Assembly: GCA_020629005.1 (NCBI GenBank)
Contig: JAHDEE010000047.1
Span: 1-35,664, forward strand
DNA from: Chitinophagales bacterium
Lineage (GTDB): Bacteria; Bacteroidota; Bacteroidia; Chitinophagales; UBA2359
Length of the DNA: 35,664 nucleotides
Direction: 5' to 3'
Shown here: positions 17,015 through 26,094 of the stretch, piece by piece
Layout: every line of letters begins with the position of its first letter
Position numbering within the stretch: the first letter of the stretch is position 1
The notes under the pieces: generated by a model
Seen by the model: the letters and a program-made list of their open reading frames with translations, nothing else
The model's database searches: none
What the model was told of the DNA's origin: nothing
Made by a program: the position numbers and the translations under genes

Positions 17015-18853
17015 TCACGAATCGGTGGGAAAGATGATAGTGATGCAGGTCCCAAGCCCTGGTTCGCTAGCTACAGAAATTTGTCCTTTGTTGAGCTTGA
17101 CTAATTCTAGAACGAGATTCAGTCCAAGGCCAGTTCCTCTTTCCCCTGCAGTTCCCTTCTGGCTTTTTGTGTTCAAAGTGAACAACTTCTTCAAGTCATT
17201 GGAAGGAATTCCTATACCATTGTCTTTGACCTGAATCTGAACTTCCGACCCTCTAGTCTCCACCAGGGTTCTAACTTCACCTTCTCGATGACTGTACTTT
17301 ATGGCATTGCTGAGCAGATTTCGCATGATTGTCTTTAGCCCGGATTCATCAGCATAAACAACAGTCTGTTTCGGAACCTCCTGGCTGAGCTTAACATTCT
17401 TTAGGAATGCGTTGTGAGAAAACATCATCGCTGTTTCGTCAACAAGCTCTGACAAGTTCAAGGTCTTGGGATTATAAGGAATGAGTCCCTGCTGTAGCAG
17501 AGCCCAACTTAGCAAATTGTCCAGCAGGCTGCTCAATCTGCGGGCAGTATTATCAACCCGTACGGCGAGGTTCAATAGCTTCTCTTCTTTGCCCCTGTCT
17601 AAGTAATATTGCATTTGCTCGCCGACTCCTTCCAGGGCAATAATTGGGCTACGAATATCATGGGCAATGATGCCGAAGAACTTGTCTTTGGTTGAATTGA
17701 GCCGTTGCAGTTCTTTGTTTTGCGAGGCAATCTTTTCGGATTGCTCTACTTTTATCTTCAGCGATTCATTTTCTCGTTCCTTCCTTTCTGCATCAAATTT
17801 CACTCGCATTCTACTCATTGCTTCTGTCTTGTCTACCGCGTGAAATTCCTGATTGATTTGCATTCTTTCTTGCAACAATTGATGGGCCTTTTTGTAGTCT
17901 TTTTTACTCAGAGCGATCGTTTCCAGATGCTCTAAAGCAAAGGCTAAATCGAGAAAATTTTCGGGATCAATGAGCTCTCTTGCCCTTTCTAGATGTTTTT
18001 CGGCGGCTTCCAAATTGTTTTGCCCTAAGTAGGCCTCTCCCACTAAAATCAGACAGCGTCTGAGATGAAGCTTATGGCTCTGTATTTCGCTTTTGCTAAG
18101 TAATTGCTCTGCTAGCTCGATGCACTTGGCAAACTGTTTCTGTGCACTGTGAAGCTCCAGAGTTGTAATTTGCAATTGTGTACGAAAATTCTTGTGCTCA
18201 ACGCTTTTGTTTAATTCGGCTGCAGTTTGCAAAAGTGATTCAGCCTTATCTAATTGCTTCTGTTCGAGGTAATAGCCACCGAGGTAGAAGCTATTCCACA
18301 TCATGCGTTCAAGATTATTTTGCTGCCTTGCGATCTGAGAGGACTCTTGAAAAAAAGGTAAAGCTGCATCGATGTCTCCATCTGCTACCAAAGTATTGGC
18401 ATAGTTAGACAATTGTATTGCCAAAAAATCCAGATGATTGCAAGCTCTGCTATATCCAATCGCTTTTTGTAGATAACTCAGGTGCTTTTCGCGATCTGCA
18501 ATTTGATAAGTCACGGCAATATTGTTGCACAAGGCAGAGCATAGATCGAGGATTTGAAGCTCTTCAGCTTGCTTCAACAAACCCAGGAAACCTTCTCTGG
18601 CTTTGGCTTTGTTTCCTCGGTAAAGATGAACGACATGGCACTTATTTCTACAGAGCAGCTCTTGATATTGATTCGCTTCTGCCTTCGCGAGTTTCAGCCA
18701 GGAATGGGCATAGGATTCTGCCTTGTCCACATCTCTGCGGATCCAAAAATTGGTCATCTTCAGGAATCCCTCAAAGCGATCATCCAGGTCTTTAGCGCTA
18801 ATTTGCTCTTGCAATTGGCTCAGGATCCTTGATTCCTTTTCCCCTTGTGGCAT
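17015..18853 (-). CDS. Cytosolic TPR-containing sensor histidine kinase
   Basis: 612 residues with no signal peptide or transmembrane segment. Residues 20-340 are tandem TPR-like helices (for example NLERMMWNSFYLGGYYLEQK and LILVGEAYLGQNNLEAAEKH). A coiled coil (about 345-385, rich in Glu/Lys) leads into HisKA with phospho-acceptor H398 in FFGIIAHDIRSP. HATPase_c follows with N box NLLSNAIKYS, G1 DNGIGIP and G2 GTGLGLNL. The input is therefore probably protein-protein contact or a cytosolic signal rather than a transmembrane one. The gene is divergent from a LytTR response regulator 204 bp away, its likely partner. Confidence 0.94.
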   Translation of the reverse strand: MPQGEKESRILSQLQEQISAKDLDDRFEGFLKMTNFWIRRDVDKAESYAHSWLKLAKAEANQYQELLCRNKCHVVHLYRGNKAKAREGFLGLLKQAEELQILDLCSALCNNIAVTYQIADREKHLSYLQKAIGYSRACNHLDFLAIQLSNYANTLVADGDIDAALPFFQESSQIARQQNNLERMMWNSFYLGGYYLEQKQLDKAESLLQTAAELNKSVEHKNFRTQLQITTLELHSAQKQFAKCIELAEQLLSKSEIQSHKLHLRRCLILVGEAYLGQNNLEAAEKHLERARELIDPENFLDLAFALEHLETIALSKKDYKKAHQLLQERMQINQEFHAVDKTEAMSRMRVKFDAERKERENESLKIKVEQSEKIASQNKELQRLNSTKDKFFGIIAHDIRSPIIALEGVGEQMQYYLDRGKEEKLLNLAVRVDNTARRLSSLLDNLLSWALLQQGLIPYNPKTLNLSELVDETAMMFSHNAFLKNVKLSQEVPKQTVVYADESGLKTIMRNLLSNAIKYSHREGEVRTLVETRGSEVQIQVKDNGIGIPSNDLKKLFTLNTKSQKGTAGERGTGLGLNLVLELVKLNKGQISVASEPGLGTCITIIFPTDS

Positions 18854-18921
18854 TGGCAGACGATTAATCTTTGAAGAGCAAGATACATGAGGTTCTACAC
18901 TATATTGTGTATATTGCTAAG

Positions 18922-18938
18922 GTAATTTTATTTGGAGC
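18922..18938 (+). repeat. Family A start fragment (A5)
   Basis: GTAATTTTATTTGGAGC, identical over 17 bases to the beginning of A1 (14186-14202), but the A body does not follow. It is either a relic or an insertion or recombination target of family A. Confidence 0.55.
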
Positions 18939-18958
18939 AAATCCCAAATTGGCATGGA

Positions 18959-18988
18959 CTCGGTCGGCAGGATTTTCTGCCAACCGAG
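18959..18988. promoter_or_regulatory. Hairpin between histidine kinase and LytTR regulator genes
   Basis: Stem CTCGGT-c-GGCAG / CTGCC-a-ACCGAG with a 6-base loop: 11 pairs and one mismatch. It lies 70 bp upstream of the response-regulator ATG and 105 bp upstream of the kinase ATG. It lacks a T-run, so it is more likely a regulatory site or leader structure than a terminator. Confidence 0.45.
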
Positions 18989-19057
18989 GTACTTGCCGTA
19001 CTTATTTTTTGCTTCGAAATATTCAGTAAGTAGGACGGCTTTGTTGAAACGATTTAT

Positions 19058-19816
19058 ATGCCTTTCACTGTTTTAATAGTTGAAGATGAAGCTCTGTTTG
19101 CCGATCAGCTGGAAATGCTTATCGACAAACTAGGCTATGATCATTTGGGGACTGTAGACAATAGTAAGGACGCACTTTCATTAATTGAGCGTGTGGTGCC
19201 GGATCTCATCCTTATGGATATAGGGATAGAAGGAGAATATGATGGGATAGAGTTGTCGGAGCTAATACATCAAAGATGGCCTGTGCCAATTATTTTCATT
19301 TCTTCCCAGGATGATCGAGGGACCTTTGCCAGAGCCAAGCGGGTAAACGCAGTTAACTTTCTGCTGAAGCCGTTTGGCGAAATTCAGCTTCAACGCAGTA
19401 TCGAGTTTAGCGTCTCTCAGCTCCATAGACAAAATACAGAAAATCGGGCTAGCTCCGATGAGCATAAGCAGCGTGAGTGGAAAGAAGATTTCCTGCATCA
19501 AGGACATATGTTCATTAAAGATCGACAAAAGCTGGAAAAAGTCGCTGTAGAGGATATCTTGTATCTCGAATCAGATGGACACTACTGTCGGGTACATCTT
19601 CCAGATCGAAAGTATCTCATTCGCATCAAGATGAGTGATCTGCTCAGCCGCCTGAGCGGGCAGTTTTTTGTGCAATCCCACCGTAGCTTTTTTGTCAACA
19701 TTAAAAAGGTTGATGGGGTCGATTTGCAAGATAATACCATCCTATTATCTTCAAAACGAGTACCGCTCAGTAAAAGAAACCGCGAAGCATTCTTGTCGAG
19801 ATTGGATTACTTGTAG
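19058..19816 (+). CDS. LytTR-family response regulator
   Basis: 252 residues. The receiver domain (1-120) has the acidic pocket E9-D10, phospho-acceptor D54 in LILMDIGIEGEYDG and K104 in LLKPFG. A linker (120-150) follows. The LytTR DNA-binding domain (about 155-250) shows VEDILYLESDGHYCRVHL, YLIRIKMSDLLSRL and FVQSHRSFFVNIKKVDGV. Such regulators bind direct repeats upstream of target genes. Cognate kinase by position: the divergent TPR histidine kinase. Both genes may be autoregulated from the shared 204-bp spacer, which contains the hairpin at 18959-18988. Confidence 0.95.
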   Translation: MPFTVLIVEDEALFADQLEMLIDKLGYDHLGTVDNSKDALSLIERVVPDLILMDIGIEGEYDGIELSELIHQRWPVPIIFISSQDDRGTFARAKRVNAVNFLLKPFGEIQLQRSIEFSVSQLHRQNTENRASSDEHKQREWKEDFLHQGHMFIKDRQKLEKVAVEDILYLESDGHYCRVHLPDRKYLIRIKMSDLLSRLSGQFFVQSHRSFFVNIKKVDGVDLQDNTILLSSKRVPLSKRNREAFLSRLDYL

Positions 19817-19869
19817 GTTCAATCTTCAAATGGCTGTTCGGTATCGGGACAAAGGTGCAAAGCAGCATT

Positions 19870-20080
19870 GTAGATGAGGGACAGACCGTGCAAAATAGCC
19901 CCGGGCGTAGAGGAAATGAGTGCTGTGGATGCCGTGGCGGAAGCATGCCCATGGGGGCTCGGAGCCTGCGGAGAGACCACAGGGGCATTGCTGTAGCAGG
20001 CAGACGCAGCAGGAATTGGAACGGAGCACGGGTCAGCCGTATGCCAGGGGGGATTAGATTCGCTCCAAAAAATCTTACTG
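19870..20080 (-). repeat. Family A repeat, copy A3 (reverse orientation)
   Basis: Reading the minus strand from 20080: CAGTAAGATTTTTTGGAGCG, then CCGTGCTCCGTTCCAATTCC, GCGTCTGCCTGC, GGTCTCTCC, CCACGGCATCC, CACTCATTTCCTC and CGGGGCTATTTTGCAC. These are the A1/A2 blocks in the same order. It fills most of the 309-bp convergent spacer between the LytTR gene and the DUF5694-like gene and, like A1, lies just 3' of a gene on its own strand. Confidence 0.8.
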
Positions 20081-20125
20081 AAAGTGGATTCCCACCTATT
20101 CGTTAGCCTGGGGCATTTCTTCCGG

Positions 20126-21175
20126 CTATTCTTTCATCAGATTTTGTACTTCTTTGGCAAGCTTGTGCATGGGCTCCTCGGAACATTGGTTGGAGTCGTG
20201 AAAGAGCTTGGTGACTTTGATGCCGGCTTCTTTGAGAAGGGCTTCCATGTGCCGTCCGTGAGAGGCACCAACAATCAATACTGCTTTTTCGGCTTTGGTT
20301 TCGCGCAGTATTTCCAGGGTGTTTTCGACCATTTTTTGGTTGCGCTTTTCCCAATAGTGTTCATAAATGACAGCTGCTTTGTGATTCTTGCTGTACTTCA
20401 GTGGAATCTCGTACACAAACTCATCGATCTGGTCGATCGCTTCGGTGTTGAGGCACTGAAGCATTTGTTGTTTTTCAACCGAAAGTGCCTCCAGGGAATC
20501 AATACCTGCAGAGAAAACGGCGGTGGCCTGATTCTCGTAACCGTCGGCGCAGGCACCCCAATTCTGATGGAATGCCTCGCTGTCGGACTGGTCGTCCATA
20601 GCGTATACCTTATCGAAGCCCAGGGCATCTGCTGCCGGAAAAGCAATGAGCTGATACTCATTGCTGCGACCTGATCGGATGTACTTTTGCAGGCTGTCTT
20701 CCGGTAGGAAATTTTCTCTCATGATCTCCAAGATGGCTTCCTTTACTTTCGGAGGGGCAAGCTTCAACTCCTTGTAAAACAGGTAACCGAGATACTCGTA
20801 ATTTGCCTGATCGTGTTGCTGAGCTAGTTTGCGAATCTGCTTTAGCTTTTGGATGAGCGAATTGCTTTGAGGATCGTCTGCTTCGGGGATTTCTTGCTTG
20901 TCGCTTTTAAAGCGATTTGGGAATATCAGCGCATTGGACTCAAATGCTTTGAGACTCTGCATGTCGTCCGGTGCTATGTATTCTGTGATGAAAATATCGG
21001 GTTCGAACTTGATAATTTCTGCCTGGGCTTGTTCTAATTCTTCTTTGTAATCTTCAGGATAATGGTGAGCTGTGCGGATGAAAAGCAATTCTTTGCAGGG
21101 GATATCCTGAGCTTGCATCGAAAAAGTAGGGAGTACCAGGCTAAAGAGAAAGATTCGGGTTAAAAGATTTGTCAT
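20126..21175 (-). CDS. Exported DUF5694-like (TraB-like) hypothetical protein
   Basis: 349 residues. Signal peptide MTNLLTRIFLFSLVLPTFSMQAQ with a likely cut after MQAQ. The mature part begins with ELLFIRTAHHYPED and contains FEPDIFITEYIAPDD and, near the end, KAVLIVGASHGRHMEALLKE. The paired early His motif and late VGASHG resemble the DUF5694/TraB-type putative hydrolase pattern, so this could be a periplasmic hydrolase, but no substrate can be named. It is preceded by a T9SS gene on the same strand with a terminator between. Confidence 0.7.
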   Translation of the reverse strand: MTNLLTRIFLFSLVLPTFSMQAQDIPCKELLFIRTAHHYPEDYKEELEQAQAEIIKFEPDIFITEYIAPDDMQSLKAFESNALIFPNRFKSDKQEIPEADDPQSNSLIQKLKQIRKLAQQHDQANYEYLGYLFYKELKLAPPKVKEAILEIMRENFLPEDSLQKYIRSGRSNEYQLIAFPAADALGFDKVYAMDDQSDSEAFHQNWGACADGYENQATAVFSAGIDSLEALSVEKQQMLQCLNTEAIDQIDEFVYEIPLKYSKNHKAAVIYEHYWEKRNQKMVENTLEILRETKAEKAVLIVGASHGRHMEALLKEAGIKVTKLFHDSNQCSEEPMHKLAKEVQNLMKE

Positions 21176-21305
21176 TTGAGGGCTTTTGGGATGTTAACAA
21201 TTAGGGTTCTATGCCACTAATTTAAGCAATTGATGGCGCAACACAGCTAAAAATAGGATGAATGGGCATTGTAGTCGATAAGTGGCGGAGCATAAAAACG
21301 ATGAA

Positions 21306-21344
21306 CGCCACATTCCGGAACTTTTGATGCTCCGAAATGTGGCG
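21306..21344 (-). terminator. Terminator of the T9SS protein gene, with alternative pairing
   Basis: Stem CGCCACATT(C)CGGA/TCCG(A)AATGTGGCG, followed on the minus strand by TCATCGTTTTTATG. CGGAGCAT just outside (21284-21291) can instead pair with ATGCTCCG in the loop (21327-21334), so two mutually exclusive hairpins are possible. Confidence 0.65.
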
Positions 21345-21374
21345 TCTTGGTTTGTTTATTGATCACCTGGTCTG

Positions 21375-22586
21375 CTAGTTCTTCAGAAACTGCCTTTTTT
21401 GTATCTGGTCTCCCTGAATAAACGTAGCTGAATAAAGTCCATTGGCTAAGCCAGTGACATCAATGCTTCCCCTGGTATTATTTAAGGTATGTGTAGTGAT
21501 CAGTTGCCCGGCCATATTGTGCAATTCAAGCGTTGCTGGAACCTGCGATTCGCGATGGTAATTGAGTTGTTGACCTACTGGATTTGGGTAAAGCTGCACG
21601 GACAGTTCGCCTGTTGACAGGCTATTGTTTGAAGTAGCTTTGTTGAAATAGAAGTTGGCAAAGTTGGTGTTGTCCGCCTGCAATTCGATCGCCATATCCT
21701 GAACTGGCTGCTTGGATATCAGTTCACTATTTTCTCCACTCAAAACATAAAACGACTTTTGCTGATCAGCATCTACTCCGATAAAGACGAACAGTTGATC
21801 CATCTGACTGTAGATTCCTGAACCCAAGGCAATTGCTTCGGCGTCTGTATTCATAAGCACTGTGATTTCGCCGCTGGTAATATCGACCTCTACAAAATCT
21901 ACAGTGCCGCCATTGATTCCTTTGATACCGTAGTATTTGCCTGCGGCTACATCGTATTGAAGTTCGAGGTTGCCGGCAGACTGCATCGCTGGCTGATGTA
22001 CAATCTCGGCTGTTTCCACATCAATTGTAAAGATGCGATCCTGTCCCTGTTGATCACGTCCAATGACGGTGTACAAACCTTCATTGGAATTGTAAGTGGA
22101 AGTGTTGGTGAATATTACATCGATTTCCGGAAGCTCGCCTAGCAGCTCCTCCTCTCCTGTTTCAATGTTCACCCGACTGAGATAGGTGTCGGATTGCACT
22201 TCAACATTCAGATCGCCATACAGGATGCTCTTGAGTCCGTACAATACGTCGTATTGAAGATCGTATTCCAGTTCTCTGGTGAACACTTCGGGGTAGGTTG
22301 GAGTCGGTACTGAGCTCATCAATGTGGCGGTAACGGCATCGACTGAGACCAGACCGCTGCCGGAACCTCCAATGCAGATGTATCTGCGCAGGTAATGATC
22401 AAATGTAGATGAGCCAATGGCGATGGCATCGACTCCAGGAATGTCTCCAACCACATCGACTCCAGCCGTAAGCGGGTTGACCCTCACGAGATTCCCATTG
22501 GAAAAGCCATACAATGTCACTTGTTGGGCCAGTGCAAATGCTCCTGTCATTAAAAGGATACTCAAAAAAGATATAAGGTGCTTCAT
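21375..22586 (-). CDS. Secreted T9SS cargo protein, beta-propeller-like
   Basis: 403 residues. Signal MKHLISFLSILLMTGAFALAQ. Residues 25-310 hold about five similar blocks (VTLYGFSNGNLVRVNPLTAG; LQYDVLYGLKSILYGDLNVE; LQYDVAAGKYYGIKGINGGT), consistent with a propeller of 40-60-residue blades. Residues 328-403 form a type A T9SS sorting domain: LSVQLYPNPVGQQLNYHRES, then LHNMAGQLITTHTLNNTRGS, IDVTGLANGLYSATF and the basic end KRQFLKN. It is therefore exported by the type IX system. Ligand unknown. It starts 17 bp after the stop of the NlpC/P60-like lipoprotein gene, suggesting an operon. Confidence 0.85.
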   Translation of the reverse strand: MKHLISFLSILLMTGAFALAQQVTLYGFSNGNLVRVNPLTAGVDVVGDIPGVDAIAIGSSTFDHYLRRYICIGGSGSGLVSVDAVTATLMSSVPTPTYPEVFTRELEYDLQYDVLYGLKSILYGDLNVEVQSDTYLSRVNIETGEEELLGELPEIDVIFTNTSTYNSNEGLYTVIGRDQQGQDRIFTIDVETAEIVHQPAMQSAGNLELQYDVAAGKYYGIKGINGGTVDFVEVDITSGEITVLMNTDAEAIALGSGIYSQMDQLFVFIGVDADQQKSFYVLSGENSELISKQPVQDMAIELQADNTNFANFYFNKATSNNSLSTGELSVQLYPNPVGQQLNYHRESQVPATLELHNMAGQLITTHTLNNTRGSIDVTGLANGLYSATFIQGDQIQKRQFLKN

Positions 22587-22603
22587 AGCAATTAGGGTTT
22601 AGG

Positions 22604-23335
22604 TTATGATTTGGTTTTCGTTTTTATGAGTTTGTCTACCAGCCATTTTTCCAGTAATTCGTCGTTATCACTGATTTTACCCAGGACACGATATTTCGAT
22701 TTTACTACCACGTCCGACTTTCCTACCCACTCTCGCTTTACGCCTCCCCACCAGGAATAGCTGGAATGGATAATGAAGGCTTTGCCGTTTAGCACCCGTA
22801 GGAAGCCGACATGCGTATCGAGTCCTAATATGTAAAACCCATCCCCTTGCTGAACTAGGTCTTGTTCGAAAGCTTCGATGGCAGTGTTACTATATCTACT
22901 AATGTACTTGTCTTCGACAAGGGTTTTTATAATATTCTCCGAACTCTGCTGCGCAAGTTTCCTCCTTTCTATGGGAAATCCGGCGTCGCGTAACACTGTG
23001 GAAACAAAGTAACCGCAGGCGATCTTGCCGGTTTTTGGGATTTCGGTTGTACCGTAGAAGTCCCAGGCTGTCCCGTACCATTCTTCGAACAAGATCTGCT
23101 CGATTGTGTAGAAGATGTGGGGATAGGCCTTGTTTCTGATATGTTCCCTTTCCCTTTCCGAAATCGCACTTTTAAAATTACGCTTAAGCTCTGTTTCCTT
23201 AAGGTTAATCTCCTGCAATACACCGCTGTACCGTTCCTCCACGTCGGTGCATGCGGGAGCCAATGTCAACAACAAGATGCAGATATACCATATTTGGCAT
23301 TGCCTTTTGGGCAACGCTCTGTAAAACCTTTTCAA
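22604..23335 (-). CDS. NlpC/P60-like lipoprotein (putative cysteine peptidase fold)
   Basis: 243 residues. The N-terminus is an export signal with a plausible lipidated Cys in LTLAPAC (about residue 29). The segment GKIACGYFVSTVLRDAGFP supplies a helix-starting Cys, GLDTHVGFLRVLNGK a His in a strand and IIHSSYSWWGG a further His. That order (Cys, His, polar) matches papain-like NlpC/P60 or amidase folds, which cut peptidoglycan peptides, but the family is assigned only from these motifs. It is divergent from hmgA; a TATCTTTA box (23352-23359, minus strand) one base off the -7 consensus lies 17 bp upstream. Confidence 0.65.
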   Translation of the reverse strand: MKRFYRALPKRQCQIWYICILLLTLAPACTDVEERYSGVLQEINLKETELKRNFKSAISEREREHIRNKAYPHIFYTIEQILFEEWYGTAWDFYGTTEIPKTGKIACGYFVSTVLRDAGFPIERRKLAQQSSENIIKTLVEDKYISRYSNTAIEAFEQDLVQQGDGFYILGLDTHVGFLRVLNGKAFIIHSSYSWWGGVKREWVGKSDVVVKSKYRVLGKISDNDELLEKWLVDKLIKTKTKS

Positions 23336-23385
23336 TGGGGTAGTTTTGTGCTAAAGATAATACAGATAACGTGCCGATGCGAGTC

Positions 23386-23551
23386 CTAGTGCTACGCAAA
23401 CGAAGTTCGCAACACCTTTAAGGGCTTCTATTTCTGTCATCCTTCGTTGCTCGTCAGTCACGTAGCTAAGGCTATGCTCCATCCTCGCGCCTAGGCTGAC
23501 AAAAAGATAAGCTCCTTAAAGGTGTCACATACTTTGTTTACACAGCACTGG
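23386..23551 (+). repeat. Family B repeat, full copy B4 (166 bp)
   Basis: The left end CTAGTGCTACGCAAACGAAG, then ACACCTTTAAGGGCTTCTAT and TTCTGTCA, is mirrored by the right end TGACAAAAAGATAAGCTCC, TTAAAGGTGT and ACTTTGTTTACACAGCACTGG. The inverted ends are about 54 bases each. The centre reads TCCTTCGTTGCTCGTCAGTC, GTAGCTAAGGCTATGC and CATCCTCGCGCC. It lies in the divergent spacer between the NlpC-like gene and hmgA. No clear target duplication was seen. Confidence 0.9.
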
Positions 23552-23666
23552 TGTATGTGGTATATGCTACTATGTGTAAATTGGTTGCCTGATAACTCGG
23601 GAATTCGGGAAAATACAGCCGTAATAGCCTTGAAAAATTCCTACTGACATAATCGGGAGTATTAGT

Positions 23667-23674
23667 TACCTTTG
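23667..23674 (+). promoter_or_regulatory. Predicted -7 promoter element (TACCTTTG) for hmgA-hppD
   Basis: Exact TAnnTTTG match ending 10 bases before the hmgA ATG, giving a leader of only about 5 nt. No TTG at the standard -33 spacing. Confidence 0.5.
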
Positions 23675-23684
23675 CAAAAAGCGC

Positions 23685-24851
23685 ATGCCACACTATATTC
23701 AAAGAGGTAAGTTTCCGCAAAAGCGGCATACCCAATTCCGCAAAGAGGATGGTAGCTTGTATGCCGAGGAACTCTTCTCAACAGAGGGTTTTTCTGATCA
23801 ATATTCTTTGCTTTATCATTGCTACCCTCCCACTATTGTAAAGCATATTGAAACGGCAATTGATGTGCGACCGGAGCTTGCCTATGAGCACCAGTTGCAG
23901 CATCGCAGCTTCAAGGGTTTCAATGTGGCTCCAAAGCGGGATTACCTCGAGAGCAGAGTCCCTGTGCTAGTGAATCAGGATTGTCATATTTCACTGGCTG
24001 CTCCTCAAGATAAGAATAGTACCTACTTCTATAAGAACTCTGATGCTGATGAGATGCTGTTTGTTCATGAAGGCAGTGGAAAATTGCTCACTTTGTACGG
24101 AGAGATTCCTTTTGAGTACGGCGACTATCTGGTTATTCCTCGTGGCACCATCTATCAGCTTTCATTCGACAGCAGCGATAATCGATTATTTATCGTTGAG
24201 TCTTTTAGTCCAATCGAATATCCAAAACGCTACCGCAGCAAGACCGGGCAACTGATGGAGCATTCTCCGTTTTGTGAGCGGGACATTAAGACTCCTGAAA
24301 ATCTGAAAACTTATGATGAGCAGGGAGATTTTCTGGTAAAAATCAAGAAGCAGGGAATTCTATATCCGTTTCACTATTCTACCCATCCGTTTGATGTGGT
24401 AGGCTGGGACGGTTGCTGCTATCCTTTTGGCTTTAGTATACACAACTTCGAGCCGATCACGGGGCGTGTACACCAGCCACCGCCTGTGCATCAAACGTTT
24501 GCGGCAAAAGGCTTTGTGGTTTGTTCCTTTGTGCCCCGTTTGTTTGACTATCACCCGCTGTCCATTCCAGCACCTTACAATCATTCAAATATCGACAGTG
24601 ATGAAGTGCTGTACTATGTGGACGGAGATTTCATGAGTAGAAAAAATGTTGAGCGCGGTCAGATCACACTGCACCCGGGCGGGATACCTCATGGTCCTCA
24701 TCCCGGTACAGTAGAAAAGTCGATTGGCGCCAAAGACACGGCGGAACTTGCTGTGATGGTGGATACTTTCCGCCCATTGCAGTTGACTAAAGCCGCATTG
24801 AAAATTGAAGACCCGGAATATTATTTGAGTTGGCTAGAACACGGAGATTAA
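23685..24851 (+). CDS. hmgA: Homogentisate 1,2-dioxygenase
   Basis: 388 residues. It opens the homogentisate ring to maleylacetoacetate in tyrosine/phenylalanine catabolism using Fe(II). The N-terminus MPHYIQRGKFPQKRHTQFRK is family-typical and fixes the start. The cupin core has PRGTIYQL, the iron-site region HQPPPVHQTFAAKGFVVCSF, LFDYHP and PYNHSNIDSDEVLYYVDGDF. The C-terminus has HPGGIPHGPHPGTVEKSIG. It is shorter than the ~430-residue proteobacterial and human enzymes, as is usual for this bacterial subgroup. It is followed 74 bp later by hppD, the preceding enzyme of the same pathway. Confidence 0.96.
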   Translation: MPHYIQRGKFPQKRHTQFRKEDGSLYAEELFSTEGFSDQYSLLYHCYPPTIVKHIETAIDVRPELAYEHQLQHRSFKGFNVAPKRDYLESRVPVLVNQDCHISLAAPQDKNSTYFYKNSDADEMLFVHEGSGKLLTLYGEIPFEYGDYLVIPRGTIYQLSFDSSDNRLFIVESFSPIEYPKRYRSKTGQLMEHSPFCERDIKTPENLKTYDEQGDFLVKIKKQGILYPFHYSTHPFDVVGWDGCCYPFGFSIHNFEPITGRVHQPPPVHQTFAAKGFVVCSFVPRLFDYHPLSIPAPYNHSNIDSDEVLYYVDGDFMSRKNVERGQITLHPGGIPHGPHPGTVEKSIGAKDTAELAVMVDTFRPLQLTKAALKIEDPEYYLSWLEHGD

Positions 24852-24925
24852 CAATGGAGGTTGTCAATAATTTCTGTAAAGCCCAAAAACAACAAAATCA
24901 ATTAGACAAGAAAAGTTAGAAACGC

Positions 24926-26053
24926 ATGGAGAATACTGTAATAGACCCGAAGGAAATCACGAGTGAGGATTTTCTTCCGCTTCTCGGCACGGATCATGTC
25001 GAGTTTTATGTTGGCAATGCCAAGCAGGCAGCCTATTATTATCAATCAGCATTTGGATTTGAACTGGTGGCTTATGCGGGGCCAGAAACAGGAATAAAAG
25101 ACAGATGTTCCTATGTACTGCAACAGGATAAGATTCGATTTGTATTGACTGCCGGAATGCAGCCTGAAAGCCCTGTTAGCCAGCATGTTTTGAAACATGG
25201 CGATGGCGTGAAAGTTATGGCACTGTGGGTTGATGATGCCAGAAAGGCATTCGAAGAGACTACCAAACGAGGAGGAGAAGCCTTTATGCAACCAGAAGTC
25301 TTGAAAGATGATGATGGTGAGATAGTGGTATCGGGAATCCATACTTATGGTGAGACGATCCATAAGTTTGTTGAACGCAAAAATTACACTGGGGCTTTTA
25401 TGCCTGGATTTGAGCCACGAAGCTCTCAGATGAAGATAAAGCCGGTGGGTCTGAAATATGTGGATCATTGCGTTGGCAATGTTGGCTGGGGCCAGATGAA
25501 CAAATGGGTTGAATTCTACGAAAAAGTGATGGGCTTTCAGCTATTGATCACTTTTGATGATGAGGATATTTCTACCGAATACACAGCTCTTATGTCTAAA
25601 GTGGTGTCCAATGGCAATGGTTATGTAAAGTTCCCTATCAATGAGCCTGCGGAGGGAAAGAAGCGGTCTCAAATTGAGGAATATCTGGATTTCTATCACG
25701 ATGCTGGAGTGCAACATATTGCTATCGCAACTGACAACATTATAGAGACAGTCTCTGAGCTAAGAAAGCGAGGCATAGACTTTTTGTATGTTCCGGACAA
25801 CTACTATGAAGACCTTAGCGCCAGAGTAGGCGAAATCAGCGAAGATATTGCATTGCTGAAAGAGCAAAATATACTAGTTGACAGAGATGACGAAGGCTAC
25901 TTGTTACAAATCTTCACTAAGCCCGTTCAGGACCGCCCAACAGTTTTTTATGAGATCATTCAGAGAAGAGGTGCAAAGTCTTTCGGCAAAGGAAACTTTA
26001 AAGCCTTGTTTGAAGCGATAGAGCGAGAGCAAAAGCTGAGAGGAACCTTGTAG
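24926..26053 (+). CDS. hppD: 4-Hydroxyphenylpyruvate dioxygenase
   Basis: 375 residues. It converts 4-hydroxyphenylpyruvate to homogentisate with O2, the substrate of the HmgA encoded just upstream. It has a two-domain VOC fold, starting GTDHVEFYVGNAKQAAYYYQ. The Fe(II) ligands are visible: H181 in VDHCVGNV, H264 in VQHIAIATDNI and E343 in FYEIIQRRG. The C-terminal GAKSFGKGNFKALFEAIEREQ is the conserved substrate-gating helix. Together with hmgA it forms a compact tyrosine-degradation operon that ends at the terminator 26095-26124. The final pathway enzymes are not in this window. Confidence 0.97.
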   Translation: MENTVIDPKEITSEDFLPLLGTDHVEFYVGNAKQAAYYYQSAFGFELVAYAGPETGIKDRCSYVLQQDKIRFVLTAGMQPESPVSQHVLKHGDGVKVMALWVDDARKAFEETTKRGGEAFMQPEVLKDDDGEIVVSGIHTYGETIHKFVERKNYTGAFMPGFEPRSSQMKIKPVGLKYVDHCVGNVGWGQMNKWVEFYEKVMGFQLLITFDDEDISTEYTALMSKVVSNGNGYVKFPINEPAEGKKRSQIEEYLDFYHDAGVQHIAIATDNIIETVSELRKRGIDFLYVPDNYYEDLSARVGEISEDIALLKEQNILVDRDDEGYLLQIFTKPVQDRPTVFYEIIQRRGAKSFGKGNFKALFEAIEREQKLRGTL

Positions 26054-26094
26054 CTTTTTGGTTGAGGTTAAGAAAGCCTGGAAATAGGTAAAAG

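Noticed and set aside
23386..23551. Family B as a transcription terminator pair
   Set aside because: The arms are far too long (about 54 bases), lack T-runs, and copies occur upstream of genes as well as downstream.
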